The notes: a model not told the origin generated them from the sequence alone. Positions 37,612-52,039 are shown, counted from the stretch's first letter. The stretch: DNA of 64,000 nt from Metopolophium dirhodum (GCF_019925205.1 NC_083560.1:63129266-63193265); one strand, 5' to 3'. Made by a program: numbers and translations.

Positions 37612-38330
37612 ATGACCATCTGATGGCCGTCGACGTCGCAAAAACTATAGTTATTATAATATCATGATATTATTAATTATGCGAGATACGGATACATTTT
37701 AACGTTCGCTCTCTAGTCGCTTATTAATATAGTTAAGTATAATAGTGTTAGTCATGAAATCATTTTAACGTCATATTTGTGACGATCCGAATATAGATTA
37801 AATTTGTCCTGGTTCACAAGTCACAACGAATTGTGTAACTCTCCTTACAGTTTACGTTTTAACTACGGAAACATACGAACATTATTAAATATAAAAGCTT
37901 AAGACTATATAATATTTTTATAACACCTGTACCTTGCACACTTATATTTGCCACTTTAGTTAAGAATATACCAACACGTTTTTATGTGAAACTTTTACAC
38001 TATAGTGTAATAAACTATAACCAATGTAATAACAGTATTATAATATAGTTTATTTTTTTTGTTGAACTATTGTAATGAATAATAATATAAAACTTTATAG
38101 AACAATTTTTTTTGCACAGTTTCTATAATAATATAATATGCATAAGATAATTTTTCCGAACGTAATTTTTTTTTTTTGCAACGTTGATAATAAAATTTTG
38201 GAGTTCATTATTCGCCTGATACGAAGTTAAATTCTACGCGTTGGTACAATAGAAACTAAGATTTCGTTAAGAAATTACTTAGGCAGTAATCTTTAACTCG
38301 ACCACATTCTTTTCGAATTGTAATTCAGGG
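37612..38330 (+). terminator. ninaC 3' flank with possible poly(A) signal
   Basis: AT-rich sequence after the TAG. AATAAA at 38009-38014, about 400 bases downstream, is the best polyadenylation signal seen. A T-rich tract follows near 38051-38060. The exact cleavage site cannot be set from sequence. Confidence 0.4.
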
Positions 38331-38773
38331 AATGGAACAGAACCTATAAGAATTAAGAACCAGTTCTGGTACCGGAACCTTTAAAATATTAAGAACCAGG
38401 ACCGGAACCAAAACCTTTATTTTAATAAATAAAGTTCCGGAACCGAACTGGAATTTTTAAATTAAATAGGCTCTTTTAGGTTCAAAAATAAAATAATTTT
38501 ATGGTATTACTGTTTTGTATATAAACTATGATCGTATGAGTTTTCTAATATTTCTCATGCTATTAATTAAACCTGCATTCCGGATAGATATTTAAAATTA
38601 TTATGCTTTTCAGTACCTAAATTATCTGGAACTGGTACCGAAATTATTTGGAACCGATACCTTTATTTTTTTTATCAAAAAACTAGAAACGAACTGGAAC
38701 AGTTATTTTTTTTTTTGGAGAACCTGTACCGGAACTGATACCGATAAATTCAAAAGGTTCCAGTCTCTGAATC
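38325..38773. mobile_element. GGAACC motif-array element with inverted ends
   Basis: The left end CAGGGAATGGAACAGAACC and right end (inverse CAGAGACTGGAACC) form an imperfect inverted repeat. The arms are made of degenerate AACCGGAACC units whose strand switches in the middle. No exact target duplication is visible. Related to 48240-49263. Confidence 0.6.
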
Positions 38774-41700
38774 GTATAGAATGAACTATGAATAAAAACT
38801 ATTACGATTTTTCTTAATAATTTTTAAGTACTTTTATAGGTAAAATCTATGAATATAAAACAACCAAAAAACTGCTATTTAAATATGTAACTAAAGAAAT
38901 AACGAGATTTTTGTCTAAAAACGTTGTATGAATTTGGATTATGCAAAGGTACTAGGTACAACTATAGTTGAATGTTATGAAATGTATTAATATTAAATTG
39001 TAAATTTGAATCGTTCTTTCGAATTTACATCTACAACCAAGTGGTGTAAGAAATCTGAACTGTATTGATGAAATTAGTTTATGCTAAATACCTAAGCGAT
39101 ATTTGACCGTTATATTGTAACAATTTTCTATACTAATAAATAGTTGTATCAAAATTTGAAAGTTGAGATGAGCAAAGTGTCTATATCTACATCATATTTT
39201 GTGAATCGTTTGTGCACGATGTTCCGTCTTTTTTGTTCAATTAGATCTGCATATATATAGCATACCTCTAGTAAAAAATGTTGATGGAAACTTTACATAA
39301 ATTAGAGAAACCCTATGTATAAAAGGGCATATACATTTTTATACCGTGTTGTTGACTCAAAAATACATAATAATAGATACAGATAAGAACATAATATTAT
39401 CAGACAAAACTATTTGTGTTAATCATTTAGGTACACATTCATTAAAATTCAATACAAAATTAGTAAAAAAATTTGAAATTTTGATTGAATGGACTTGGCA
39501 TCTTTTTGGCGCCTTTTAAAATTTACCGTGATAGGCGATTGCCTATACCTACTGTCGTCTGCAGTCTATACACGTCGTTAGTCTGACAATGCGTGTATAG
39601 CGTCCTCGTCCACGCAATCGTTGGATTAGTGATATAATAATATTATATTTTTAAACGAAGTTGTACAAATAGAATAATATAATAATAATATTGTTACGAA
39701 CGAAGATATCGCGGTGTGCGGCTCTTATCGGTCACTACCATGTTGTTTCGGTGGTGTCGACGTGTGACATAATAATAATAATAATGCACTTACGTCTTAC
39801 ACTGCAGTTACCTATATAATAATACATACAACGTGCAGTACCTCCTATACATACATATCGTGTGGTTTTGTAATCCCTTTTCTCTGCGGCCGTCATCGTG
39901 TGATGTCCTTATTACGCGGTGCCGATGCACAATATAATAATATCATAATGCGTACCTCCACCTCCTATAGGTATACCTGATGTATTATCGGTCTCATATA
40001 TATATATAGTCGGACATAGGATACCACACCACGTCCTATATACCCGCCGATTCCGACAAAGCGACGTTTGTTCGGGCCCGAAATGTACAATCCCATTTGT
40101 TCGAGTCCGTAACATATACAATTCATTTGGTACCACAGGATTATACCATAATATATGTCTCTACATCCGTTACACCGGCAAAATTAAAAAGGCCGAAACC
40201 CGTTGTTCGGGAGAAATTCACATATTGTTGTACACGCACTACACGTACATATCATATTGCGGACACTGTCATATATTATACAATTTTATTGCGTTATAAT
40301 AATAATATATTATATACGTATGGGCTGCGGTGAAGTTATGTACCGCACACGAATAATATAATAATATTATATACCTAAGATAGAAATGCGTATAATGCGT
40401 TTGCCCACAAAATATCGCTCGGGGAACGCTCACCACCCGCGGTCATTGTGAAAATCACTGCATTTTTTTTTAACCAAAACAACCCCAAGTCCGATCCGCG
40501 GTAATCCCACAAAGGTCAAAACATTACAGTATAATAATAACATTATCTACTCGGTGTAGTACACCCCATTATGCCTATTATTATTATTATTATTATTATT
40601 GTTGACTAAATCGGACCGCGTATGTCTATAGGTACGACGACACATAATATAAGACTGAGGAAACGGATAATCTTTCACAGAATTTCTTTTATTTCTCTTT
40701 TCACCTCTATTTTTACACAATACAAAAATATATCTTTTTCTCCACACGTCTCTTTTTCGGGGTTTTTTTTGTTTTTTTTTTTCTGGCGGCACCGGCGTTT
40801 TTCCTTTAGGTACACGCAAGACCTGTGTGTAACACACACACAAATATAATAATACGCGGTATACAATAAATATTTTATTTTTCACTCGTATGCAGTCAAA
40901 CATTGTGACGGGACTTACGATCCCCGCAGCAGGTACCGTACATGATAATATATTATATACCTACCTATATTTATATGCGGCTATGACTCAAAATCGGAAC
41001 GCGGTTTTTCTTTGGTCGTCGTCGTCGTTGCCCGCCTGTACACACATCGCGTTATAAATATTATTATTATTATTATTACTACCAGTTGGCTGTTACACAA
41101 TAATGTTATATCATATATGCGGCGCAGCACAATATTATAGGTAATTATTGCAGTCCGAACATTATTATAATATGCCCATAATAGGTGTATTATAATATCG
41201 TGGAACGCGAGGAGGTATTACAATAGTAATATATTATCATGGTGTGTGCCTGAATAACAGGAGAGCGGCGAGTGACCGACGCTCAAATTGAAATATCGCC
41301 GGGTAAATATTTTCGACATTCGGCTACGTCACATCGGATACATCATAATACGATATTACCATAATATTACAATATATACGTATGCTGGAGACTATGACGT
41401 ATTATATGGTGGCACACGTGATATATGGTCGGTCATATATTATCAGTGTATGGTCCGTGTAGGTCCGATGGTACTAATCACCCGTGTGTTTATAATATTC
41501 GAACAACGGGTGTAGATCCATGTATTTATTTTTTTACTATATTATATTTCAACTCCCGAAATCCAACGAATTTCTAACAGTGATTTAATAATAATATTCT
41601 ATTTTCAATCGTAAACATCTATATTCATATTATAATATTATGTTTGTCTTGACGTATTGTACACAATTTTTTATAATACACGCATCATTTTATCGTTGAA

Positions 41701-42208
41701 TTCGTGTAGGTACATCCTATATGTATAACCTATATGTATAGTTTCTCCGGGATACAATGTTTTTTTTTCTAAGTAGGTAATTATTATTATTGCCCATATT
41801 TCCCACGTTGGACAAATCTCGAAATCCATAAGTTTGTATTTTGCAAACTGAAAAAGTATAATAATATTACATTTTAATATTGGTCCCTCCCACTATATTT
41901 AGATAGACGATGAACCGTGAGAACTTAAAATATGTAAAGTCAGAAATGTCATCGGAAATCAGAATTTAAAGAGAAAAAATTAAAATTGAAAACAATATAT
42001 TATATTTTGTGGGTAAAAACGTTTCCACAAAAGTTAATATTTAAATCACCTACAAGAAACCTTTTAAGGTAGATACATTTATTTACAGTTTAAGCTTTCT
42101 AAACATAAGTTTAGAACACCTTATATCGTCGTTGTATCCGTCCGGTAGTTACCTATACAGCATATTATAATGACGATTGTTGATATTGAAGGGGGCATTA
42201 GATGAACA
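38774..42208. other. Intergenic AT-rich region
   Basis: No gene recognised. It contains many TAATATTATA and TTATTATTA runs (for example 40577-40601) and moderately GC-richer stretches around 39540-40100 and 40380-41060. Short open frames here lack splice or family support; the one antisense to 40622-40849 is lysine-rich low complexity. Confidence 0.5.
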
Positions 42209-42209
42209 A

Positions 42210-42557
42210 AAAGTGTCTTTTAGGCCAAGAAGCCAGACAAAACTGAAGGAAATTGGTTTGATAGATTTAAATTTTTAAAAAACAGATTGTGATTGATTAA
42301 CAAGTTCACTAGGTTTGAATAGAGGCGGATTTAAATATTTCGAATATTGTTAGCGTCATGATAAGTGATAACTAATTAAAAACGATTATATTTTTATTCA
42401 TAAATATCACAACTGAAAAAATAGATATTATTCAAAATCACCTCTATAATAACCTAATAAACTTGTTAATAAATGAAAATCAGTTTTAAAATTTTAAATC
42501 CGTCGTCAAACCAAATCCCTTCAGTTTTGTCTGGATTTTTGGTCAAATGGCCACTTT
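42210..42557. mobile_element. MITE with ~75-base inverted ends
   Basis: Left AAAGTGTCTTTTAGGCC through CCAGACAAAACTGAAGG is inverted at the right: CCTTCAGTTTTGTCTGG and GGCCACTTT. About 350 bases and no ORF. The target duplication is unclear. Confidence 0.65.
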
Positions 42558-43164
42558 AAATCGAAAATTGTATCTAATTTTAAATCATTGTCAATGTCTG
42601 TGCATAAGTTAGTTAACGGCGAATATAAAATATGACGACTTATTTACGAGACGGTATTATGTGGGTAAATTTTTATGGGTATTAAAAAATAATTCAGGAA
42701 ATTTTCAGAAAATATTGACCGAAACCGATTACCGATTACACTGATACACTCTTGTGCGTTTACTTTGCATACACTTAAGTCACTCACGGCATCATGTTAA
42801 ATTGCCTATATTAATTTCCTTAAAACACGACCGACTGCAGCCACTTAGATAATTATTTATTCACTATTATTCGTTGTTGCCTACTTCACATGATTAAGAT
42901 TGCTTGTATTAAAATATTGAATTACCATTTTAGCTAGTCGGATAATAATAAATACTACCAAAGTACTAAAATATTAAGGTTACCAAATTCTTTTTAAATT
43001 GTATAATTGTGTAAATTGATAATAAATTAGTATAGTTTATTGCTTTGTATTAAAATACGTTTGGTGAACGGGATTTTAGAACGCTCGCTAAGTGAGCTTT
43101 CTTAACTTGGTTACTTTTTAATATTATATATTTGTATTAAGTAAATAAATTTAGTTTATTAAAT

Positions 43165-43625
43165 TAAAAAAAATTGAACAACGAACAAAAGCAAAATTGG
43201 ATTTCGACAAAATCGATTTTCAAGTGTAACTCTAAAAAAAAAAATGACCATAGATACATGACATTTTCACTGAATGTTTATATCAACATTTTCTATACAC
43301 CTTACAATGTTTTGAGCTATTCACGGACATATTCAGTTTCCAATTTTTTTAGTTTTTTTCAAAATGTAATTTTTGGCAAGAATGAATTCAAGATACTGTG
43401 GTATATAATTATTAATGCCTAATACTAAAATTAATTACTTTAATCACAATAATATCAAAAAATATACCTATACTTAGTAATATTATAGGCTGACAAACCG
43501 TCTTCGATCAGAATCGTTTTTCGTATACAATGATTTTAAATCATTGAAATCAAATTTAACACCATCCGTTATAGTGACCCACTTGTAAGCTACTGTACAA
43601 CTGAGCGACATCCACTTTCCAGCTT
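43165..43625 (-). repeat. Second copy of the 17326 dispersed repeat, inverted
   Basis: Read on the - strand from 43625 it matches GTGGATGTCGCTCAG, AAGTGGGTCACTATAACGGATGG and AAAAACGATTCTGATCGAAG, then a shorter version of the AT-rich body. The spurious 82-codon frame at 43174-43422 lies within it. Confidence 0.6.
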
Positions 43626-44259
43626 TTTTTGTTTAACTAGAGTGCCTTGGGTATAGATATATTTTTCTATTATTAAAGTATAAAGTATAGTTTTTAATTG
43701 CAGTGACATGACCACCACGATTTTTTTAAGGGCCCTTAGTGTAGGTCCGATTTTTTGTATTATACACATTAATTTAGTGCATCACTCAAACACGTATGGT
43801 GCTTCGACCTTTTTATTTGAATAAAAATGACCATACAAATATTTTCTAACTTATTCACATAATATTATTAAAGTCTAAAATAATTTAAATATAAAACAAT
43901 ATATGTGTTTTAAAAATTATTGTTTAATGGACACTGACATACTGCAGAGTGTGAACCATATAACTGTTAAAATATTTTCACTGCCACAAAATAAAACATT
44001 TAAACATCACTGTACGTATCAACTACCACTGCTACTTATGTTTTCGGGTTAAAAAAAAATAATTCTTAAATTGTAATTTATTATTAATTAGAATAATGTT
44101 AATACCTACTGTTATTAATCAGTCACCACACACTGAATAATAATTTCCTACAACACATTATAATGAATTTCGTATATTACACACAGTGTGGCGTTTTACA
44201 CTCAGAAATAGGACCTGCGGCCTGATGGCAGAACACACTACCAAAAAAAAAAAAAAATA

Positions 44260-45120
44260 ACTTAAAAACCTCACGATGTTCTCGTCTACGCATAATGTAC
44301 CGTGTTATTATAATATGACCTCTTAAGTGTGCATTTTATATTATTAAGCCCCCTAAACATTATTGTAGGTATAAAAATAACACAAATAAATTAACAGTTA
44401 CGATCGCTCCCTCCCGGTTAAGCACAGCCTGCTTAATGTATATTTTACATTAGTTTAACAAAAAACGTTAAAACACTTAATATATATAATATTATAGCCA
44501 AACGAGGTATCTACACTAGGAAAACATAATCATTAGGGCTTGGGAGTTGATGACTTTTAATTTTTATTTTTAAACGTACCTATTAGATGTTGCATTCTGG
44601 CTGAGAATGTGGTTCAAAAACATATGAATGTAATTTCAGGCCAACTTCCAACCAATTTCAACTACATATTTAAAATTATTAATTTGTTTTTTTTTGTTCC
44701 TAATTTATATTGAATTTTAATTACATTTGAAAACTTTTACGGTGTCTAAAAATTTGTATTTTTACATAACCTCTATAAATATTTAGGGTGCTTGAAAATT
44801 TCAAAGCACTGGATATAATATATAATATATAATATATTATAATATAATATATAATATATTATAATATAATATAATATAATATAATATAATATAATATAAT
44901 ATAATATAATATAATATAATGGATTATCTAGACTTCAAATTTATTGGCTGATAAACATAAATACATTTAGCCAGTCTATCATTCATACTGGTATCAAAAT
45001 AGTCTCTAAAATGTAAATTTTAAATTGTGAGCTGAACGATATCAATGCGTATTGATTGTTTGTTTTTAGCCTGTCGCCACCATTTGGTACAGTTTTACTG
45101 TTGTCTGTTTCAATGTTCAA
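44260..45120. other. Intergenic AT-rich segment with (ATAAT)n microsatellite
   Basis: A tandem of ATAAT/AATATAAT units runs from about 44821 to 44920, nearly perfect in the last 60 bases. No gene is seen around it. Confidence 0.7.
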
Positions 45121-45124
45121 CTTA

Positions 45125-45385
45125 AATATATTTTCTGGTGGGACATAGAATCTAGTTGAGTAGCTTACTGTAATGTATATCCATGTGTTGAATACGAATT
45201 CAATTATATATCATACGAAAAACGATTCTGAATTTGAAATGTTCACCAAAATGTTTGTATTACGGTATTTTTTTCAAATTAAATTGACTCTATTGCTATA
45301 GACGTTTTAAATTAAAAATTTTTTTTTTCTTTAAATGTCGATCAAAATATTTATGCTCAGCCAAAAAGTTTTCAAATTTAGTAAA
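45125..45385 (+). repeat. Degenerate partial copy of the 17326 repeat
   Basis: Contains GAGTAGCTTACTGTAATG and ACGAAAAACGATTCTGAATT in the same order as the longest copy, with many differences. Truncated after roughly 260 bases. Confidence 0.45.
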
Positions 45386-45639
45386 AGATTCCTCATAAGT
45401 TGTTTATACTAGAATTAGTGTTAGTTAATATTAGTATTAGCTATTAATATTAGTAGGTACTAAGTTTAGCGTAAGTCTATAGATTTGTGTATTATATCAA
45501 TACAATATTTTTTTTAGTGCATATGTGTAGTATAAAGTTTAAATTTCGAAGGACTTGGATATTCACGAGTCAAATAATAAATTTTGTTTTTTATTTAATT
45601 AATATGTGAATATGTTTTGTAGAAACTTGAACTTTCAAC

Positions 45640-46130
45640 CAGGGCTTGCCATTGACGTTATTTAGAATTAAAACGTTACCCATACAAGTTTTGAGTTCAT
45701 CGTAATTTCGAATTGAAACGTTGTACAAGTTTTGTGTTTATCATTATTTAGAATAGTGTTAATACCTATTAAATGTATTAATAATAACTAATACAGGCAA
45801 GCATGGCCCGCGTACGGTATAATATAATCAATTCTAATGTCCGTATGCATATAATAAATATTTCTACGAAACCGATATAACTTTTAGATAAATGGATTTT
45901 AAATTATTTCGTTTTGCGTTGTGTTACGTTCAATGAAATTCTATAAATTACGTTTTGCGATATTTTTCGTTTAATGATATTCTACAAATTACGTTTTGCG
46001 TTATGGTTTGTTTAATGATGTATAATATATTTTGTTAATCGTTATGTTTCGTTTTGCGGTATTTAATTATTTTTGATTATCACTTTCCGTTATAATTACG
46101 CTCACAAATTTCAATCGTTTAAAAACGTTT
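45640..46130 (+). mobile_element. hAT-like CAGGGCTTG family, truncated copy
   Basis: Starts CAGGGCTTGCCATTGACG and runs through AAAACGTTACCCATACAAG units and the shared internal block (AATGTCCGTATGCATA; TTTCGTTTTGCG) to ATTTCAATCGTTT. The right terminal repeat was not found. Confidence 0.6.
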
Positions 46131-48034
46131 ATTCTTATGTAATTTTCAGTCAACACTCGTGATTTTGATTTTTACATCGTACGGATCAGTTCGATAAATT
46201 ATAATTATAAATCACGCTGAGTCGAGCGTTATTTTTATTGTGTTGCGTACAAATATATTATTATGATGTATGCCGCCTACGCACACACTCAAATCATACA
46301 TGTACTACATATTATTTACAATATATTTAGACACACAATAGTATATTATATAGTTGGTCCCTGCGAGCAGATCTCAAGTCGTTGTTTGAGGCACGTACCT
46401 CTCTACAGTATAATGGCTGACTTAGGTCTTATAATATTACTATACTCGGATCAAATTATTGTATATACCGATGACGCCGACGCCGCCGTCAAAACAACGT
46501 CTGCAGACCGCCACGAGCCTTTACATAGCTATATAATATACCTATATATGATATAATATATTATGACAGCATGAAAGATCGCCGCGAAACAAAACTACAT
46601 ATATATTTATATCGTATGGAAGGTATAATAATATTATTTAGAGTAAAGCCCGAACCGAGTGAAACGGATTTTACATTATTATTATATTTACGTGTGAGCA
46701 CCAGTTTTGGCAGCAGGTAAAGTCGGTCAAACACTGTCGGATTAGTGTGCTCCAGTCGCTTCTATATCATTATTATTGGGTACCTAGGGTATTACGTATT
46801 TCGTGGTGTTGACGTGGTCGCGCATATTTGGCGCTCCGGAGGCGGCCCCGCACGAGTAAACTTTGATCCCATTGTGTCGCCGCGACCCGTAACCGATATG
46901 AACATTTCACAGACATCGACATCGTCATATATCATCATATTATGCGCCATAAGTATTATCGCAGTCGTGGTCTTGTCGACTAAAAGTATAATAATATAGT
47001 ATACCTACCTATTTATTTATATTATATTATTATGATGTAACAAGCGCATTGCACGCACATGCCGCGCCGCACCGATCGAATAATAATAACATTATGTGGG
47101 TATTATAAGGGTTCGATGCGTATATCATAATATTATCTCATCGTACCTATAGTATTATTTTCGTGTGGAGATTACGGTGCGCAAATAAAAGTGTAGGTCG
47201 GGTTTTTATTATCAAGTCGGCACAACAATATCGTACAATATGTCCCGTTGTGCAGCGTCCGATCGGCTCAATACGTTGCATTAAGGGTGCTGACGGCATT
47301 GCGTATATAGGAATTAAGTACTGTATAATATATAGCAGAAATGGAGAACAAATACGTACGCATACCAATGAGTAATAAATTATATTATTATATACTTCGA
47401 GAAACGCCGGCATTTCCACGTTTTTGACACAGTCGGCAGATTATATTATACCATATAATATTACATTGTACTTAACTCGCCCGATCCCAATACTCACCGC
47501 CGCATGACGTTGGATGGGTATGTAGGTATTATTATTTTATAAAGTTGTATTTGTGATACGAAAATCAGTGGCGCCGAAGCCGAGACTTGGGTACCTTCAG
47601 GTTTTTTCCAGGTAGGTATTGAAAAACGAGAGCACAGCAGCTATATTGAAACAGCATAAATGTATAATAATATTATAAAATGTATGGTATTTGGACCTTT
47701 CCCTCGTGTCTTTCCATCCGTGCCTTACCACCCGAGGATTTTAGCGGTACTGGACGTTTCCCTCCTAGACAGAGACGCCCCCCCCCCCCCAATAAATATA
47801 TTATATTTTTTTTTCACATAATAATAGGTTGGAAAATATGTTTTTTTGTTTTACCTGAAGTACACATAGGCATCTATCGACGTAATGATCATCATTCACG
47901 TTATGGATTTATTAGTTATTAGTATAGTTATTACTCAATTAAAATGGGCAATGATTGATAAACCAAAGTTATGTGAAAGTATTATTGAATTATTTTTATA
48001 TATTAATTTAACAATTACTTAATATAAAAACTCG
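46131..48034. other. Intergenic region with GC-richer patches
   Basis: No gene is supported. Patches near 46450-46520, 46810-46920 and 47040-47080 carry clustered CpGs against an AT-rich background; they might be exons of an unannotated transcript or regulatory DNA. Open frames up to 97 codons exist but show no recognisable protein motif. Confidence 0.4.
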
Positions 48035-48231
48035 AACAAAACTTCAAAACCGACTTCAGAAACCGGTATAAACCGTTATATAACCGAAACCGAAAACATT
48101 TGGAAACCAGTATTAATTTTAAAATATCTAAACCGGAAAAAATTGGATACTGGTATTAACTTTAAAACGGAAACCGGGAAACTTTACATTTTTAATTAGT
48201 TAAGTAAGTTATTACCTTTAAAAATATGTGT

Positions 48232-49271
48232 GTATTGAACAGGGACCGGAACCTTTATGATTTTATCGGTTTGCGTTTAGATTTCAGTTCTCAAAAATCT
48301 AAAATTTCAGTTCCGGTTCTGATTTTCAAAAATATAAAGTTTCGGTTAATTCCGGTTTTAACCCTTTATATTTGACTTTTTATTTTATTGTTGTCAATTA
48401 AGTACTGTATAAAAAAAAATAACATATTAAGAACCTCTATTTAATGGCAGGTATTAATTGTAATTAAGTGTACCTATTTCAGAGTTTAGGTAATATCGTT
48501 AACACAAAAACTATAAAAGATATACTATTATATTCAATAATTTACTGACTGTTTAAGGAAGTTTCACTATATTATTGAATTATAAACATTGTAATATTTA
48601 AAAAAAAACATAACTGGCATATAAATATATAATACGTATATTGTATATGACTAGCAAAATCTAAGATATAATAAATTTAAAATAGAACTAGGTATCCAAT
48701 AAACCTACCTATTTTATTAGTTAATAATATTTATATTTTAAACTAATAGACGACCGACACCGACATTAGGTATTTAATATTATAACTGCAGGCATATTAG
48801 TAAGGGAACAATTATAAGACAACTATGAAACACTTATAAACGTACAAATTGTTATTATTTTTAGAAATTCTACATTAGTTATTGCGAATTACGATTTGTG
48901 GTTCAATAATAATTGAACGCAGGTAGGCTTGTTATAGATTACATGGAAATTAGAATTTGGATTTTTGAAATTTGTTTTATGACAATATTCTGTTGTACAC
49001 ACAATAATATTCTTATTTCTTAGTATTGATAAACTTTTATAGATCTACGATTTTATAATTACTACTTATCTTTATAATTATATTATACCTACTACTATAA
49101 ATAAAATATCTATTTAATTTGGAACCAAAAAACCAAAATAACCTCTACATAAAAATATAGGTTTCGGTTCCTAAAAAATGTGGGTTCCAGTCCAGTTTCG
49201 GTCCCAATATTTTAAAAAGGTTTCGGTCCAAAACAGGTTAATTTCGGAACAGTTCCGGTCCCAGTATTGAA
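48232..49271. mobile_element. GGAACCGG motif-array element with 8-base duplication GTATTGAA
   Basis: Body 48240-49263. The left end is CAGGGACCGGAACC; the right end read in reverse is TGGGACCGGAACTGTTCC. GTATTGAA occurs at 48232-48239 and 49264-49271, the length expected for a hAT insertion. The arms consist of degenerate TTCCGGTTC-type repeats and the middle is ordinary AT-rich sequence. An AACCGAAACC-rich fragment abuts it at 48035-48180. Confidence 0.65.
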
Positions 49272-50004
49272 TCTTTATTTCCACATGTTGTTGAATAAAT
49301 ATAAATATACAAAAATTAATGTTATAATGTTATATTGTAACACCTACTAGGGAAAAATGTAACGTACATATTTTTTACTTTTTTATTGTTATAAAACTTA
49401 TAATATATAATAGTTATCTTTAAATAAGATACAACATAACTTTGGTAAACAGGCTATCTTAAATAATATCATAATTTTTTACTTTTAAATTGTTAAAACA
49501 CTTATGTCATAATAACCTTTAATTAAAATAAAATATAACTTTGGTAAACAAATTATCTCAAATAATAAATAGCAACACAACTTTTGACCATTAAATTATT
49601 AAAAAAACTTTTTTTTTTATAAAACAAGAATATATACAATCCGTAATAATCTATACAATGGGTAATATGGGGGATACAAGTATACAAGACGGGACGGCGT
49701 GATAGAAGGGGAGGTCCAATGACCCTACTTCAAATAAAAAAAAAAAACTAAATAATATAAGTTAAATAACATAAAATAAGATATTCGCAATAGTGTATCA
49801 CAGTAGGTGACTATGTTGCATTTATGCCCATTCAATATATTTTAAAATACATAAGTATTAGAAAAAGTACTGACTACTCTAAGTATTCAGACCAGAACCA
49901 ACAAAAACTACACAACTATTGGTGTATATCAAAATAACTACAGATAACTATGATTTTTATTAACTATCTGTTATTATACGTTTTTTAACTTTTTTTAGTT
50001 TTAA

Positions 50005-50520
50005 CGAGCCATTTAGGCTCTTAGCCGCCAAAACTTCTTCCTTCCCGCTCTCTATCATATGCCTACTGCCAATCCACTCTAATTCCTTCAAATAATTCCT
50101 TGACGCCTGCTTTCATCTTTTCCGCGGTCTTCCCCTTGTTCTCTTATTCCTCTCACAATATAGGTATTATGCCAATGCTCTTTTCAACATACTTCCATCG
50201 GCCCACCATACATGGTCTCCCCATTCTATTCTTCTCCAACTGGTAAATATTGGACCACATCTTCTCTTTTGTAGAGCTGGTACAGTTGGACGTTCGTTCT
50301 TATTTTCCATTTCTGTTCTGTATTGTTGAATACGGGTCCATACATTTTTCTAAGAACTTTTCTCTCAAATAAGCGTAGTTTTTCATCATCACCTCTCGTT
50401 AATGCTCATGTGGGACATGCATATGTCAATATAGGGAAGATGTAACTTATATGTATAGATATTCTTTTGTCTTCCTTGACAACAGATTTAAAAAGGGTTT
50501 TTGGCGAATAAATGCATAGG
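50005..50520 (-). pseudogene. Decayed non-LTR retrotransposon, C-terminal end of reverse transcriptase ORF
   Basis: Translating the - strand with frame changes gives PILTYACPT, LRLFERKVLRKMYGP, IRTNVQLYQLYK, WGDHVWWADGSMLKRALA and NKRTRGRPRKR, ending EEVLAAKSLNGS. These are the familiar blocks that follow the polymerase domain in many insect LINE ORF2 proteins. Stops and at least one frameshift show it is dead. The catalytic YADD region is absent, so this is a 5'-truncated copy. Confidence 0.75.
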
Positions 50521-51660
50521 TTAGCAGCATAAACACGTTACATTTTTTTTTTCAAACGGTTATTATGTTATCATAATTTTAATAAGGAAACATCGTTTGT
50601 TATACAGGTAGCCAACTGTTATATCGTAGAACAATGGTTATATTTATTTGAGATTTTTATATTGGTTGTTAAACAACTACTGCCTGTGTTACAATTGTCC
50701 CATGTTACAATTTATTGTACCCGGTATCTCCTACACTATATTAAATTATTAACAGTTGTATAAGTAAACAGTTGAAGTAACTTGAAATATTTCTCTGTTA
50801 CATAAATATTATTGTTTTCTATATTATATTTAATGACATTTTAAAAATATCTAGAGGCATGTCAAGGTATTTATACTTTATTGGCTTTAAATTATTCATT
50901 TTTTTTTTGTAATGTTGTTTAAAATGTTTAGACTTGAGCAAAAAGCTTTAAAATGTAATACAAAGTACCTTTATAATTTTAATGTTGCTAAAAGCTACTA
51001 AAATTAGAAATAATAAACTTAGCGAGAATTTGACAAATTTCATGAATTATCACTTATTATTTCGTAGTAAAGGTTAGAAAATGTTTCGACTTTTATATCT
51101 AAGACTTGAACATTGTTACAAGGTTCCTTTTATAAGTTGTTCCTATTGTTCTTATACAGTTATGCTGAATTCAATAATTGATTAATAAAATAAACATACC
51201 AATAATTGCAGGATGTACGAAGAGTCGAAGAATAACGATTTGTATTGTAATTTAAAAACATTATTTGAGGATTTTGAAGCTTTTCGTAAATTATTTTATA
51301 TTTCTATAGATATCTTCAAAATAACACTTTGAAATTTTTAGATTAATATTAAGTTACCTATTGCCTATTTATACCACAAACTTATTCACACCGTTCTTTT
51401 GGTAAGTGGTAAGTCAGTATTGGCTCAAACATTAATAACAAATAATATATATTATATGATATAATTAATATATATTATAGGTATTATAGCTAGGTTGGGG
51501 GAATCTGGGAGAGTTGAATGATTTTTTAGAAAACTAAATATAATTGTAATTCTTTCGTAATCAATATAGAAAAATGAAATTGGTGTCAAAAGAAAGCATG
51601 GCTACATAATATAGTAACCTATAATAAATTCCATAGTAGGTATTCTATATTTATAACCAT
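50521..51660. other. Intergenic AT-rich segment
   Basis: Nothing recognised: no ORF with a family motif and no inverted repeat noticed. Confidence 0.4.
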
Positions 51661-52039
51661 GAGTGTTACGTCGAGGACGTTAAAGAGGACAAATATTTGT
51701 CTTCTACGTCTTACATAAGTGCGTAATGTATGGCAAAGTTACGCTCAGCATAGTATCACGTTTAACTCTGTTAGTTTGAAAATTCGAATGAATCGACCTG
51801 TGATGAAACTTGATGGTAAGAATATTTGCTGTGTTTTTAACGAGGAAACAACTAGGTATAACAATTTTATTTTAACTCTGATAACATCAAAACATGATTT
51901 CATTGATAAAATATCAAACGGAATTTTGAAATGTTGTGTTGAAAATTTAAAATTTAAAAAAGATATGAGCGGTGGTTCATGTCCCCTTCCTGTTCAAGTG
52001 TCCTGGACTTCCCCTACCTATGGAAAATTAATAATTTAA
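51661..52039 (+). pseudogene. Unrecognised open frame, possibly a gene fragment
   Basis: An uninterrupted frame 51719-52039 (106 codons) has a mixed, protein-like composition (e.g. NRPVMKLDGKNICCVFNEET, KFKKDMSGGSCPLPVQVSW), unusual for this AT-rich setting. Just upstream, another frame reads YVEDVKEDKYLSSTSYIS and may continue it after a frameshift. I cannot name a family. It may be the remnant of a transposon or retrocopy, or chance. Confidence 0.3.

Noticed and set aside
40547..40903. 118-codon - strand frame and its sense partner
   Set aside because: Lys-rich low-complexity sequence ending in an Asn run from a TTA microsatellite; no support as a gene.
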